Positions 21,255 to 32,394 are shown, numbered from the stretch's first letter. The stretch: 64,000 nucleotides of DNA from Micromussa lordhowensis (GCA_964020085.1 OZ026602.1:33662175-33726174); one strand, 5' to 3'. Notes: a model not told the origin generated them from the sequence alone. A program made the numbers and translations.

Positions 21255-22739
21255 TTACATAGGTTTAATTATCCATTTTTTATTAAAATATTCCTGTTTT
21301 GTAATTTTACTTTCTATGTCATATTTAATTTTAATTTTGGCTTTAAACCCCTCGATTTTAGGAAGGGTTTGACTTCTTCTGCAGTCCCACAAGAACAATT
21401 TTCCAATAATTACGAAGTAATTTAAAAGATCAAGTAAAGGGCATTTTTTTTCTGAAAATATCCCAAATAGAACATCTTTTAGGGAGAGATGGATTTGATG
21501 TTTTGATAGTAGGAGCCAATATAATGCAAAATCTGTCCAGAATTGTCCAGTGTGTGAACAGTTATAAAAGAAATGATCTGAGGTTTCCGACTCAGTTTTA
21601 CAAAACGTACACAAATCGTTGCTTTTGTAACCAATTTTACATAATTTGGTATTTGTATAGAGAATAGAGTTTATAACTTTATACTGGAAAGCTTTTACAT
21701 AGGATTCAAGTGCAACAGAATGTGGTAATACGAAAATTCGATTGATTTGATTGATTGTAAAATCAAAATCCCTCTGCAATTTGACGGTGATATTGGGATG
21801 TTGAGCCTTTCTGGAAACAAGCAGAGAATAGTAATCTTTTGATTTTTTCTGTCTAATATCGAAAGTGTTATTTTTAAATGTAAAAGAGGGAGATAGGGTT
21901 GATAATGGTACATTCGCGGACCTTAGCTGTGAGGGTATAGAGTGTCGAAGACCCGCCAACTGAAGAAAATTGGTTTTGTTTATCTTGTTCGAGAGATGAG
22001 TGAAGGCAACATTTATATCTCGGTCAAAAAGAAGATCATGCGTGTACGTAATTCCTGCTTCGCGATAATTTTTGAAATAGACTGGTTTGTTATCTATTTT
22101 TATTTCTTTATTGTTCCAAATAATGTTTTGATAATCCTTTTCTTCGGCAAAGGTATCGCGAAATTCTGACCACCATTGCAGAAGTTCATAGTAGAATGGA
22201 GAGGGTAAGTTAAAATCTTTGACATCAAAGTTGCAGCTAAGAAAGAAGATACCCCCAACGTGTTCTAACAGATAAAGAAAATATCTCTTCCATGTAGCAC
22301 TTGAATCATTAAATACTCTCTGTAGCCATCCTAACCTCAAAGATCTAATCATGCAATCAACATCTATCATTTTTAAACCACCCCTCTCATAATCATTTAT
22401 TGCAGACACACGAGTTACTTTATCTACACCGTTCCACAGAAACTTGAAAAGTAATCGATTCAGTTCACTTACTACTTCTTTTGGTGTTGGCAATATAGAG
22501 CAAACATAAACAAACTTCGAGATCAAGAAGGATTTGATTATTGTTACTTTTCCATGAAGAGATAGACCCCTCGAAGACCATATATTAATAAGGTTTTTGA
22601 TACTGTCAAGCCTTTCAATAAAATTCTTCTCTTTTAGAAGTTTCGGATCGTATGTAAAATAAACTCCTAAAGCTTTGTTCGGGGTTTTAGGCCACTTGAT
22701 GCAAAATGGTTCTTCCTTTTTTTCCTCTAAATGAACCAA
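21255..22739 (-). CDS. LINE ORF2, C-terminal part
   Basis: Continues ORF2 in the next frame, from about 22735: the sequence after GMWIGS resumes as LEEKKEEPFCIKWPKTPNK. Contains the thumb and connection region (ALGVYFTYDPKLL, LINIWSSRGLSLHGKV) and a C-terminal Cys/His cluster, LCTFCKTESETSDHFFYNC, typical of L1/Tx1 ORF2 proteins. Ends at a stop near 21255 (KWIIKPM). An A-rich run GGAAAAAAAGGAAG at the junction is a likely slippage site. A second, truncated copy of this 3' part lies at 28422-28850. Confidence 0.8.
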   Translation of the reverse strand: MVHLEEKKEEPFCIKWPKTPNKALGVYFTYDPKLLKEKNFIERLDSIKNLINIWSSRGLSLHGKVTIIKSFLISKFVYVCSILPTPKEVVSELNRLLFKFLWNGVDKVTRVSAINDYERGGLKMIDVDCMIRSLRLGWLQRVFNDSSATWKRYFLYLLEHVGGIFFLSCNFDVKDFNLPSPFYYELLQWWSEFRDTFAEEKDYQNIIWNNKEIKIDNKPVYFKNYREAGITYTHDLLFDRDINVAFTHLSNKINKTNFLQLAGLRHSIPSQLRSANVPLSTLSPSFTFKNNTFDIRQKKSKDYYSLLVSRKAQHPNITVKLQRDFDFTINQINRIFVLPHSVALESYVKAFQYKVINSILYTNTKLCKIGYKSNDLCTFCKTESETSDHFFYNCSHTGQFWTDFALYWLLLSKHQIHLSLKDVLFGIFSEKKCPLLDLLNYFVIIGKLFLWDCRRSQTLPKIEGFKAKIKIKYDIESKITKQEYFNKKWIIKPM

Positions 22740-24981
22740 TCCACATACCTTCCGTTTTTGAAGAGTTAATATTGAGGCCAGAAATATTTTGAAAAATCTC
22801 CATCAGTTTAAAGAGTGATTTTGCTGAATCGACATCAGCTAATGTTGCAGTTGTATCATCTGCATATTGCAGAACTTTTGTTTCCTCTTTTCCAATAACA
22901 ATACCTTTAATATCTGGGTCCTGTCGAATGGCGATTGCCAGCGTTTCTACCGCAATTACAAAAAGGTATGGAGATAAAGGATCTCCCTGTCGAACGCCAC
23001 GTTCAAGTGGGAAGAAGTTTGACGTTAAGCCGTTGTTTATGATACAACTTTTTATGTCTTTGTAGAAAACTCTAACCCAGCGAATGATGTCTGGTCCAAA
23101 ATTGAATTTCTCGAGACATTTTATGAGAAAACCCCATTCGACACTATCAAAAGCCTTCTGGAAATCAATAAAAATCATTAAACCGGGGATATTTTCCGTT
23201 GCAGTGAAATCCATAATATCGTAGATAGATCGTATTGTTTCGCCTATAAAACGATCTTTTACATATCCAGTCTGATTTTGATGGATTATGTCAGGTAGAA
23301 CAGTTTTTATCCTCCATGCAATTGCTTTAGTCATAATTTTTGTATCCACATTTACAAGAGAGATGGGGCGCCAATTTTCAAGAAGCGAGCGATCTTTCCC
23401 TTTTTTTTCAATTAGAGTGATGACAGCTTGTTTTTGAGAGTTAGACATCTCACCTTTTTCAAAACATTCGTTGACACATTTGATAAAACTATCCTTGAGA
23501 GCTGCCCAGAAGGTTTTGTAGAATTCAATGGGGATACCGTCATTCCCAGGGGTTTTGTTTAGATCAAAGCTGTTTAGTACACAAAAGCATTCCTCTGATG
23601 AAATAGACCCTTTGCATTGCTTTTGCTGTTCTTCAGATAGTTTTGGAATATTTAGATCGTTTAAGAACGCAGAGATTTTTTGTGAAATTTCTGGATCATT
23701 GTTTGTACTCTTATAGAGGTCTCGATAAAAGCGCTCCTGCTCCTTAAGTATACAAAACGGATCTGTCTTGATTACGCCACTAATAAGAAGTTTTCGTATA
23801 TGTTTCTTTATGTGATTTCTTTTCTCCAGATTTAAAAAATACTTCGTGCTTTTTTCCCCGTATTCATGCCAGCGCACACGCGCTCGTATGATGATTCCTT
23901 TGGTTTTTTCCTCGTAGAAGGTTTCCAATTTTTCCTGAGCAGTTTGATATCGTGATGCATTTAAGTCACTCGGAGTCATTTCAAACTCTTCCTTTGCCTT
24001 ACTTAATTCTTCTTGAAGAGTTTTTTCTTTCTCATTCCTTTCCTTTGATTTTCTCTTAGAGAAATTTATTGCGTGGGCCCTTATATTATATTTAATCCAA
24101 TCCCAGACACTCCGATGGTCTGTAAGTTCCTTTCTTCCCTCTGCAGCCCATACTGGAAGCAGTTTTGTAACACTGTTTACATACGCATCGTCCACTAACA
24201 GCGAGCAGTTTAACTTCCAATATCCAGGAGCCTTTTGCCCATTTTCAAGCTTTCCAATTTCTAGCGCGATTGCATCGTGGTCTGTTCTAATGGCGGGAAT
24301 TATCTCACTCGATCTCACCATGTCAAATAAATTGTTAGATATTAGATAATAATCAAGTCGACAAAATATTCTTGGAGATTTTTGACTCCAAGTATAGCTC
24401 TTTATATCTGGGTTTTTAATTCGCCATATGTCGACCAAATCAAGTTGACTTTGTAAGCATTCGATACAATTAGTAACTGATTTTCTTTGGAGCAGCACGC
24501 CCCCTTTTTTGTCAAGTTCAGGATTTAATGGACAATTAAAATCCCCTCCTATAATGATGTTTTCTTCTGATTCAAGGTTTTCTTTTTGTAAGACTGCAAA
24601 TAGGTTTTTAAAGAAGTTTATAATATCTTTGTCTTTGTTTGGAGCGTATATGTTTATTAACACATACGTTTTATCTTGGATGACAACTTTTACAATAATG
24701 TAGCGCCCCATAGGGTCAAGAATCTGCTGATAAATAGAACAATCAAATCCAGCTTTAATCAAAATTGCAACTCCACGTGCGTTGGAGCTTCCGTGGGATG
24801 TTATGATCTCTGCACCCCATTCATTCTTCCATTGTGTTTCTGTTATTACTGTAGAGTGTGTTTCTTGTAAAAATATTATATCTGCTTTACGTTTTCTGCA
24901 CCAAGTGAACATTGTTCTTCTTTTTTGAAAATTACTCATGCCCTTTACGTTAAGTGATACTAATTTAAAAACATCTGCCAT
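22687..24981 (-). CDS. LINE ORF2, endonuclease and reverse transcriptase
   Basis: ATG at 24981. Residues 1-235 form an APE-type endonuclease (SLNVKGMSN, DIIFLQETHS, IIIGGDFNCPLN, IRTDHDAIALEI). The reverse transcriptase follows, with QNQTGYVKDRF, MIFIDFQKAFDSVEWGF, RGVRQGDPLSPYLF and the catalytic QYADDTT near residue 705. The product would nick target DNA and copy the element RNA in the nucleus. The frame is lost near 22735, where the C-terminal part continues one frame over, so this copy is probably inactive unless that is a sequencing error. Confidence 0.85.
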   Translation of the reverse strand: MADVFKLVSLNVKGMSNFQKRRTMFTWCRKRKADIIFLQETHSTVITETQWKNEWGAEIITSHGSSNARGVAILIKAGFDCSIYQQILDPMGRYIIVKVVIQDKTYVLINIYAPNKDKDIINFFKNLFAVLQKENLESEENIIIGGDFNCPLNPELDKKGGVLLQRKSVTNCIECLQSQLDLVDIWRIKNPDIKSYTWSQKSPRIFCRLDYYLISNNLFDMVRSSEIIPAIRTDHDAIALEIGKLENGQKAPGYWKLNCSLLVDDAYVNSVTKLLPVWAAEGRKELTDHRSVWDWIKYNIRAHAINFSKRKSKERNEKEKTLQEELSKAKEEFEMTPSDLNASRYQTAQEKLETFYEEKTKGIIIRARVRWHEYGEKSTKYFLNLEKRNHIKKHIRKLLISGVIKTDPFCILKEQERFYRDLYKSTNNDPEISQKISAFLNDLNIPKLSEEQQKQCKGSISSEECFCVLNSFDLNKTPGNDGIPIEFYKTFWAALKDSFIKCVNECFEKGEMSNSQKQAVITLIEKKGKDRSLLENWRPISLVNVDTKIMTKAIAWRIKTVLPDIIHQNQTGYVKDRFIGETIRSIYDIMDFTATENIPGLMIFIDFQKAFDSVEWGFLIKCLEKFNFGPDIIRWVRVFYKDIKSCIINNGLTSNFFPLERGVRQGDPLSPYLFVIAVETLAIAIRQDPDIKGIVIGKEETKVLQYADDTTATLADVDSAKSLFKLMEIFQNISGLNINSSKTEGMWIGSFRGKKGRTILHQVA

Positions 24982-25303
24982 TTAGTAGTATCTTGATCTG
25001 AAATTGGAAACTGCAGAGGAAGCCAAACCAAGAAGCCTTTGGTGACGAAGAAGTATCTCAAGAGAGAGGAAATAAATTATCTTTGAAATCAAAGTACTAT
25101 AAAGAAAAGCTGTTAAAGTATGTGCACATTGAGAATAACTAAGATTTGCAGGCGTTGATTGATGCCTATCGTTTGTAAAAACGAATTTATAATTAATTGC
25201 CGCATTGCCGTATACAAGAAGATAATTTATACAAACTACAGATAACGTAAATACACAAAATGTTTCTCTAACGTGCATTTGAGCTCATCAGCCCTCGGTC
25301 TGC

Positions 25304-26899
25304 CTAAACTGTGCTATTCATAATAAGTCCATAGTAAGGAAGTTTTTCGGTCTCCACACCCCTATATACTTGTCCGTTAATGATTAGTTTATCCACTTTG
25401 AAAAAAGCAGACTGTTTCCCTTGTTTAGCCTTCTTTAGTACTGGGTACAGTTTCTCATGAATTACATCAATCTCTTTGGGATAGTCGTGTGAAATTCCGA
25501 TCCCGGTACCTTTCAAGTTTTTAACCTTTGACATTACATACTCTTTATCCTGATAAAAACTAAATTTGGCGATTATGGGCCTAGGCTTAGTACGAGTTTG
25601 CGAGTTACGCCGGGTTGGTAGGCGATGCACCCGCTCAAAGCGAATTTCATTCATGTCTTCTCTTATTATTCCCAATTTCTCTTCCATCATTTTTCTTACT
25701 AAATTTTCAGTTTCTCGCGGTGCCTCACCTTCTGTTTCGTTGAGATTGAATATCTTTATGTTTTCCCTTCTCGTATAGGCCTCTAGTTTGATGTTTCGGC
25801 ACTTTATCTGCTCCATCTCCTTTCTAAGTTTTTGCATCTCCTCGCTGCCTTGTGCTTGTTGCATGCATAAATTTGCCACGCTGGGTTTTAATTCTTGTAG
25901 TTCTTCCTTCGCGTTTTCTGCAGCCTTCTTTAAATCTTTGTTTTCATCTTCGATGGTTTTTAGACGATCCTTTAGAGTAGCAATTTCGGAAAACAAGTCC
26001 AGGAGCGCTTACCATTTGAATGGAATTTTCGGTAATTCCGGAGTGAATTCAAATGGAACGGTTCATCCCGGTAGAAAATTTTCGGAAAAAAGGTAATACC
26101 TTTCGAGGTATTTCCTTTTTCTCGCTTTTACCGGAATGCCCGAAAATTTCTGTACCATTTGTCCACTCTTACAGTGCCAGGCTCTTCACGGTAAAACTTC
26201 CGAGTAAGAATGCTAAAGATCTGAAAGATGGCGGCAGATTTCCGAAACGTTTATCGTTACAACGTGAGTCTTTGCTTGTCGGTAGTGTTGGCGGACGTTT
26301 CAGAACACAACAGTAACCCTGCAGGTGAAAACGAATTACGTTTTGTGGTCGGTGTTTTTCTTTTACTTACATGATTCGGGATTCCGGCGTGCTTCCGTCT
26401 GAGCTACATCGTGGGAAAAATGTGGATGCTGATTTGCTGGTTTCTCGGACGATATGTGGATGCGGCAGCAGCCAAAAGAAGAAATTGTCATCTTCTCCAA
26501 AAACAAACAATTTTCTAAGCCGTCCGATAAAAGTCTAGCACGACAGGAAGTTCAGCCACCATGTTTCTTGTTGACATGATATGAACCTAGGCCCACTGGC
26601 ATCTGAAAATCCCGATCAAATGATACGGTTCAATCTATTTTGTTTCCTTAGTGGAAAAAAAACGTGCAGTTCCATTTGTCCAGAAAAAGCTACCGAAAAT
26701 TCCATTCAAATGGTAAGCGCTCCAGCAATTTGTCCATCTTGGCCTCTAAATTTGCCAGCCTTCCAGAAGCTTCGGACCAATGGTCGCCATCACACTCTTC
26801 ATCCGTTTGAGAACCGGTAGTTTGTCGTAGTCTCTTGCGTGAGGTAGTCTTCGACTCGGTAGAATCGGTGGAGACCTCTTCCGTTGCAAGATCTTCCAT
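25304..26899 (-). pseudogene. LINE ORF1, split by a MITE
   Basis: ATG at 26899 (MEDLATEEVSTDSTESKTTS, LANLEAKMDKLL). The frame is interrupted at 26725 by a 720-bp insertion and resumes at 25999 with DLFSEIATLKDRLKTIEDEN. Domains: disordered N-terminus, coiled coil (about 60-140), an RRM-like segment (RRENIKIFNLNE, RFERVHRLPTRR) and a C-terminal domain (GIGISHDYPKEID, FFKVDKLIINGQVY). This is the L1 ORF1 RNA-binding chaperone layout. Removing the insertion together with one copy of its CAG duplication restores one continuous frame, so ORF1 was intact when the MITE arrived. Confidence 0.8.
26003..26722. mobile_element. MITE inserted in LINE ORF1
   Basis: Inverted ends GAGCGCTTACCATTTGAATG and CATTCAAATGGTAAGCGCTC, with pairing continuing through TTTTCGGTA. 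Flanked by CAG at 26000-26002 and 26723-26725. A 3-bp target duplication suggests the PIF/Harbinger group. No transposase frame is visible inside. The interior near the left end holds further inverted GGTAGAAAATTTTCGG / CCGAAAATTTCTG copies. Confidence 0.8.
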
Positions 26900-27110
26900 T
26901 TTCTGCAGACGGAGCGCTGATTAAATTTAAATTCACATACTTTTTTAAGATTTCTTCAGGAGAGATCAAATACACGTCTGTCTTCTACCTTTGCTACCGC
27001 GCCTTTTTCAAATTAATTTACATTTCTTGATGTTATATAATTGCATTTCAACAATCATTTTCTGCAGTTGGTTGTCTGTTTTTAACTTATCTATTCTTTA
27101 TAACACTCAG

Positions 27111-27223
27111 ATTTTCCAAGAAGAATATCCTCATCTGGGGCCTTTTGCAGGGGAGAGGAAAGCCTCCATTCAATGCTTACTTTCAGCAGTTTGCTACAGA
27201 TATGAATACTCTATATGAATCAG
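27111..27223 (+). pseudogene. Copy B exon 5
   Basis: Opens after ACTCAG and ends before GTGACA. Encodes FSKKNILIWGLLQGRGKPPF and FATDMNTLYES, which corresponds to the copy A exon 3923-4035 (TCGLWCAPGKP) in the TNP2 core. It shows that copy B resumes after the LINE insertion. Confidence 0.65.
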
Positions 27224-27697
27224 GTGACACCGTTGGTGAATGTCTTGCATGATCAGGAAGACTCATAATGTAATACTCAACAACAAAAGATGTAGGTGTT
27301 TCAGGCTCTCAATTCACCAGGAAATATCAGAAAAGAAAGAGAAGCTCAAAACCAACCCAAAGGTTAAAATCATTTTAACCGAATGTAAACTGTAACATAT
27401 AAGTTCTGTGCCTGACTGTTACCTCTTGGCTCTCTGCAGTTTTAATTTTATATACTATGTATTGAATAGATCTAACTGTAAGTTAATAGATGGCATATGA
27501 AGTACATGTAACACTCCCTACCAAGGATTTGGTAGCTATTAAAAGTGAATTCAATTATTACTTGTCCAGATCTTGGGTGTCCTTAAAAGCATCAGGTGTT
27601 ATGCCCTCTATTAGATGTAGCAATGATGATCAACTAGTGCACTATGAATACCCGTATAGAAATGAGTGAACTCAGATTTTGACTTTTGTTGATGCAG

Positions 27698-27858
27698 GAG
27701 ATGGGAGCTGTGGACTAAATGTTCATAATGCAGGTGCTCACCTTGCTGATTTTGTAAGAGGATGGGGACCAATGTGGGCATGGTCATGTTTTGGCTTTGA
27801 AGATATGAATGGGACCATCCTTGAATTTGTTCATGGCACTGGAAATGCTTGCAGACAG
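27698..27858 (+). pseudogene. Copy B exon 6: DUF4218-like block
   Basis: Preceded by GATGCAG, followed by GTAATC. Encodes SCGLNVHNAGAHLADFVRGW, GPMWAWSCFGFED and NGTILEFVHGTGNACRQ. Directly comparable with copy A exon 8611-8768 (GPLWAFSCFPYE, HGTR). The short gap of 475 bp from the previous exon shows that several exons have been deleted. Confidence 0.7.
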
Positions 27859-28119
27859 GTAATCATCAGGAGAAGCATGTGGTTCTTCTTGGGGACAGAA
27901 CAGCTTTTGAGTAGTTTGCATAAACACTAATTTAGTTCTAATTGAAATCTCATTAACTCAGCACTACAAAATGTCACTTACCAAAGGAGTTGGGTGGTCA
28001 AAATGGGATTTGTTCAATTGAACTTTCATTTTACAGAATACAGGAATGAAAGAATATTTTGTTACTCTGTTCTTTTAAATTTGATTTTCTTTATAGATTG
28101 TATGGAAACTTCATGCCCA

Positions 28120-29110
28120 CACTATGAAACCAAAACCCATTAAAATCTTGTGAAAATTTTAATGGGAAAATCATAACATTTTCATGCCATTTTAACATGT
28201 TTTTCATGGTGTTAATTCATGGGTTTTCATGGGGATAATCCCATGAAAAAAGCATGAAAAAAGCCATAAAATTACCATGAAAATCCTCTTAAAACTTCCC
28301 AATTCATGGCCCATGAAATTTTTATTCTGAAATCAAAAACATTAAAAGTCCATGAAAATGCCATTAAATTATCTTGGGTAATGAAATGTAATTTAATGGG
28401 ATTTTCATGTTATTGGAAAATACACTACTAAATTACTTTATTATTATTGGAAAAGTTTTTATGGGACTGCAGAAGAAAACAAATACACCCTAAAATACAA
28501 GGTTATCAGAACAAGATAGCTATCAAATATGAAATTGAAAGAAAAATAAATAAGAAAAACTTCTTTGAAAAGAAATGGATATTTAAATGAAAAGGTTAAT
28601 AATTTAAAAAGATCTTAAGCCGTTTTGCCTTCTATCCTGTTTTTCATTTTTTTTCATTTTTTTTTTCTTTTTTTTAATTTGTTTAGTTTCTTAAGCTAAC
28701 AATAGTGTAACTGCGTAAGATTGTTAATATATCGAGTTAATATCTTTTTTAACCTATTCTGTGAATGTAAAATTGTAACAGTGTAAATGAATGGTCAAAA
28801 TAAAAATTAAAAATTAAAAAAAAAATAAAATAAAAATAAAAAATAAAAAAATGTTATTGGAAAATGCACCATGAAAATTACCACCAGATTTTCATGGTGT
28901 TAATTTCATGGGATTTTAATGACATGAAAAATTCATGGCTCCTGAAAAAACCCTGAATGGGGAAATTTTAATGGCCCATGAAAATTTTCACACTACTTTA
29001 ATTGCCTTTTCATAGAATTTTTATGGTCCATGAAATTTGACTCCCTGTTAATTTCATGGGGCAAATGATTACTCCTGCCACCCATGAAAATCCCATTAAT
29101 AGTCCATTAA
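28120..29110. repeat. CATGAAA/TTTCATG motif field 1
   Basis: Dozens of CATGAAA, TTTCATG, CATGGCCCATGA and CCATTAAA/TTTAATGG motifs in both orientations at irregular spacing of about 10-30 bp, with no fixed period and no coding frame. It is split by a LINE fragment at 28422-28850. A second field of the same motifs lies at 32640-33025. Origin unknown; it resembles a self-complementary repeat rather than a classical satellite. Confidence 0.75.
28422..28850 (+). mobile_element. 5'-truncated LINE fragment, same family
   Basis: Starts near codons for FLWDCRRKQ (about 28456), then KIQGYQNKIAIKYEIERKIN and FFEKKWIFK-stop, matching the C-terminus of the LINE at 21255 (LWDCRRSQ, IKIKYDIESKI, FNKKWI). 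It is followed by a 3' UTR and an A-rich tail to 28850. Perfect 15-bp duplication ATGTTATTGGAAAAT at 28407-28421 and 28851-28865. A dead-on-arrival insertion, typical of target-primed reverse transcription. Confidence 0.85.
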
Positions 29111-29111
29111 C

Positions 29112-30557
29112 TACAAAACAACTAAATAATTTTATTCCAGCCATTTTGATATCATTACAATTTGTTTCATCAATCTTATTTGCAAAAAAAACAATGACAG
29201 GTTTGTATGGCCTAGACATAAAAAGTCTGACTTGTTGATAAGTAATGACAGACAGTGGTAAACAGACTTAGCTGCTGGTTCAGTGACTTCTAACAACACA
29301 CGACACTTGCTTCGTTGTATTTCATTTTAACAAAAGCAATGTAACTTTATTGAATTCTGTAAATTGCTGTCAGTTTAATGTAAGCCTAGTGTTTTTAAAA
29401 AGCTTTATACATGTACTCACTAAAACACTTTGTAAATGACTGCCATGTTCATATAATGACACCTTGGCAACAGGATCTTTGATGAGTGCCAAAAATCGCA
29501 AGCTACTGTAAGCTATAAGTGCAGTTCACATTTTTACCTGTCCATGTACCATAAGACACTGAACAATATTATAGGAAAAACTTACCCAAATCCTACAGTC
29601 ATTTGTCACCCATCTGTCCAGGCAAAGATATTGATGTAATGTATGACTAACGTAAACATCAATCTGCCGCACGTGCTGTTCAAATATTTTTATTGTAACC
29701 ATTTTGGTGTCATATGATCAGAAAATTCTTGCATCTTATTTCCAGCATGAATACTGGATATCTTTATATCATTTTCTTTTTAAATAAAGAAATTTTGAAT
29801 ATTAAAAAATTGTTAAATATTATTCTATCACTGATTTCTTTTTCAGTCATATACATGTAATTAAATAAATTTTGCCATGATCATAAAATTCTAGCTGAAA
29901 ATAACTTTCTAGGATTCTGACCGATTTTGACATAATTATATATTAGTTCTAATAATAACTATATATGCTGTATGTAGTGAATTCTAAACATAAACATTTT
30001 TTCTACTGTGTAAATCACTATATATATACAGCTTACAAAGACCAAAATCGAACTTACTACTGATCAAAAAATATTGTGTCCTTTTTTGTTTTTCAATTGA
30101 ACTAATTCTGTTATTGCTAACAAAAATCTATGAGAATATTGCATTGGTAGTACATGTTAGACTAGCAGTATTCCTTCATTGATGTGCAAACGTTATGTAA
30201 ATTATCACTGGAGGAAGCCATAGTTCATTTTGTCTCTTTATGAAACACTGTGTTGAGTATTATTTTCAAATTATTTGGGCATCTTGAAAGTTAAAAAAGG
30301 AAATTAAAAGCAATGGTAAGTTTTCATTTAGAGATATTCTTGCCAAAATGGAAAATAAAAAGGAGTGTTCTCAATATTTAAGCTTAAATTCCCCAAACAG
30401 AAAATCATACTCGCCAAACAGGGGAGTGATCAATGATTTGTACTCACTTGACGCTTTTCACACTCGTATTGACGAGCAGGCGAGTGCAAATTTCCAACAC
30501 TGGACTTGTCAACATTAACCTTCTATTACGCTTATAATTAAGAAATAGAAAACGTGT
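29112..30557. other. Intron of copy B, no gene seen
   Basis: AT-rich, with only short open frames. No exon, repeat arm or RNA gene was recognised. Confidence 0.4.
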
Positions 30558-30594
30558 GCTGTGTTTCTATCGAGTAATAGAAACACAAGTGACA

Positions 30595-30625
<31 letters not shown>

Positions 30626-30840
30626 AAGCTGCAGGTGAGTGTTTCCACAGCTTTTTCGAGTTCTCCCAAAGTTCTCCCAGGAGTGTTTCTATAACTCGAT
30701 AGGAACATGGAGAACATGTTTTCCGTTTCGTTTAGAAAATACCGTGACGAAGAAAAAGAAAAACAACTTGTTTACTTTGATCATCAAAATGTAACAAGTC
30801 GTGCTAGTTCTGTGTTTCTATCGAGTTATAGAAACAAATT
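30558..30840. repeat. Foldback element with CTATCGAGT palindromes
   Basis: GTGTTTCTATCGAGTAATAG at 30560 is matched by CTATAACTCGATAG at about 30690, and a third palindrome TTTCTATCGAGTTATAGAAA lies at about 30813. The inner part (GAGAACGAGAAATGCTGTGG .. CCACAGCTTTTTCGAGTTCTC) has the same plan as MITE family 1 at 64-220 and 13763-13926, but a different outer sequence. Confidence 0.6.
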
Positions 30841-32394
30841 TTAAACCAATCAGTGTGCGTATTTGCTTTGGGTTAATTTCTACTAATATATATCATACGA
30901 TTTTTGTCCAGTATCTACAGAAGAAGCTCACAGCAATTAAAGACCACCAGGAACATCTTCTTTCTGTTTAAATTTTATTTTATTTGGTAAATTTGAAGGT
31001 TTTTCTAATTCGGCATACATATGTAAGCTTACCGACATTTTTTCAAGCTTCAAACTGAAGAAGACTACTGTGTATTTCCTGTCGGTTCTCTCAGATTACG
31101 ATAGAATGCTGACAGTATCATCACTCATGTTTGTGAATTTCACTTAGCTTATCAACCATGTAGATGATGTAGTTCTGTTTCTGAATGCATACTTCAAGCT
31201 TTTGTGCCTCAATAACTAGAACAAAAACACAGCAACATGTGATTTAAAACGGCAGACAAGGTTTGTTCAGTTTCACCACTGAAGGCTAAATCAAGACCTT
31301 AAATAAAAGTGATTTATAACAGAACATGATTTGAGATCAAGTTCTATGAGAAGCGTTTAATTCTTTTTGGTTTAAGTTATGATTGTAATATATACGATGT
31401 AAAACCTGAAATGGACTAGAAGAAAGCTAAGACAAAGATCCAAAATTGGCCGCAGCTAGCATACAATGTACTAGTATTTGCGAGATCGATTTTATTGGCG
31501 ATAAAATTATATCATTACAGTACTGATCATCAAAAACACTGTATAAAGACTAAGTCCAGAAGACTTGCGATTCTTTATACTTACAATTGATCCAGATTTT
31601 GTCGCTTCTAAACATCATTCCACAGGCATTTCGTAGTAAAATATCTCAGAATATCGTCCCGCCATGATCACACTTCGTTTTTGACCGTTGAAGGTAACCA
31701 CGCGTTGCTCAGAGCACTGCATCATGGGTTATAACAAACTTGGTCCCAGGGTCCTATCAACATTCAAATCCAAGATGGCGGCCCGTGTCTGGCATGTTCG
31801 AATTCCACAACAGAAATCGGCCTTTTTTTTACAGATCTTTACACAATTTAGAGACCTGCCACAGGTTGGGAAGTATTTAGAAATCATTTGTAGGAGCGCA
31901 TAGTTATCCCAAAGAATTTTCTTCTTATGGAGGTGGAAAATATTTGACCTTTTTTGTGAGAAGGATGAAGTATGCAGTATACATGGTCAAGAAACAAAAC
32001 TGAAGTCTGGGGATAAACGTTGTGGCCCTATCGTGTCTACAATTCTGGTATTTATAATTGTACAATCAGGTTTTTAATAGGAATCAGTGAATAGACAATA
32101 TTTTCAAGAGTGTCAAGATATCTGGCAGCCGGGAATTGTTTTCCATACGACTAGATACCCAGCAAACTAAAATTATTGTTAATAGAATTTCCAGGGAATA
32201 ACTCATTCCATTCTTCTTAAAATAGCAGATGGTTTGTTTAGAAATGTCAAGCGATTTCAAGTATTATTTTGGCATTGTAGTTGAAGAAATTTTCGAGCTT
32301 GGTCACACTATGAAATCTTGATGTTTCGACACTTGCAAAATATTGTACTCTGCCCTCTAACCGGTCGGCGTTCGGAATTCACGTACTGACTAGT
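30841..32394. other. No gene seen
   Basis: Mixed AT-rich sequence. A CATCATGGG..CCAAGATGGCGGCCC stretch near 31720-31790 includes an AAGATGGCGGC word (YY1-like in animals); a similar word occurs at 26225 inside the MITE. No exon structure supports a gene here. Confidence 0.35.

Larger units (their letters stand above)
20922..27006 (-). mobile_element. Full-length L1/Tx1-type LINE
   Basis: Inserted on the minus strand in a copy B intron. The 13-bp duplication TTCAAATTAATTT lies at 20909-20921 and 27007-27019. The 3' end is a T-rich run on the plus strand (20922-20960), which is an A-rich tail on the element's own strand. The element has a short 5' leader (26900-27006), ORF1 (26899 down to 25304), a 322-bp gap, and ORF2 (24981 down to 21255, one frameshift). 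ORF1 is split by a MITE at 26003-26722. Two-ORF structure, APE endonuclease, reverse transcriptase and target duplication agree with L1-superfamily target-primed insertion. Confidence 0.85.

Noticed and set aside
24982..25278. 98-codon minus-strand frame directly upstream of LINE ORF2 as an extra gene
   Set aside because: No motif; it lies in the ORF1-ORF2 spacer of the LINE.
31688..31903. 71-codon frame near an AAGATGGCGGC motif as a first exon
   Set aside because: No splice partner or family resemblance; the motif alone is not evidence of a promoter.
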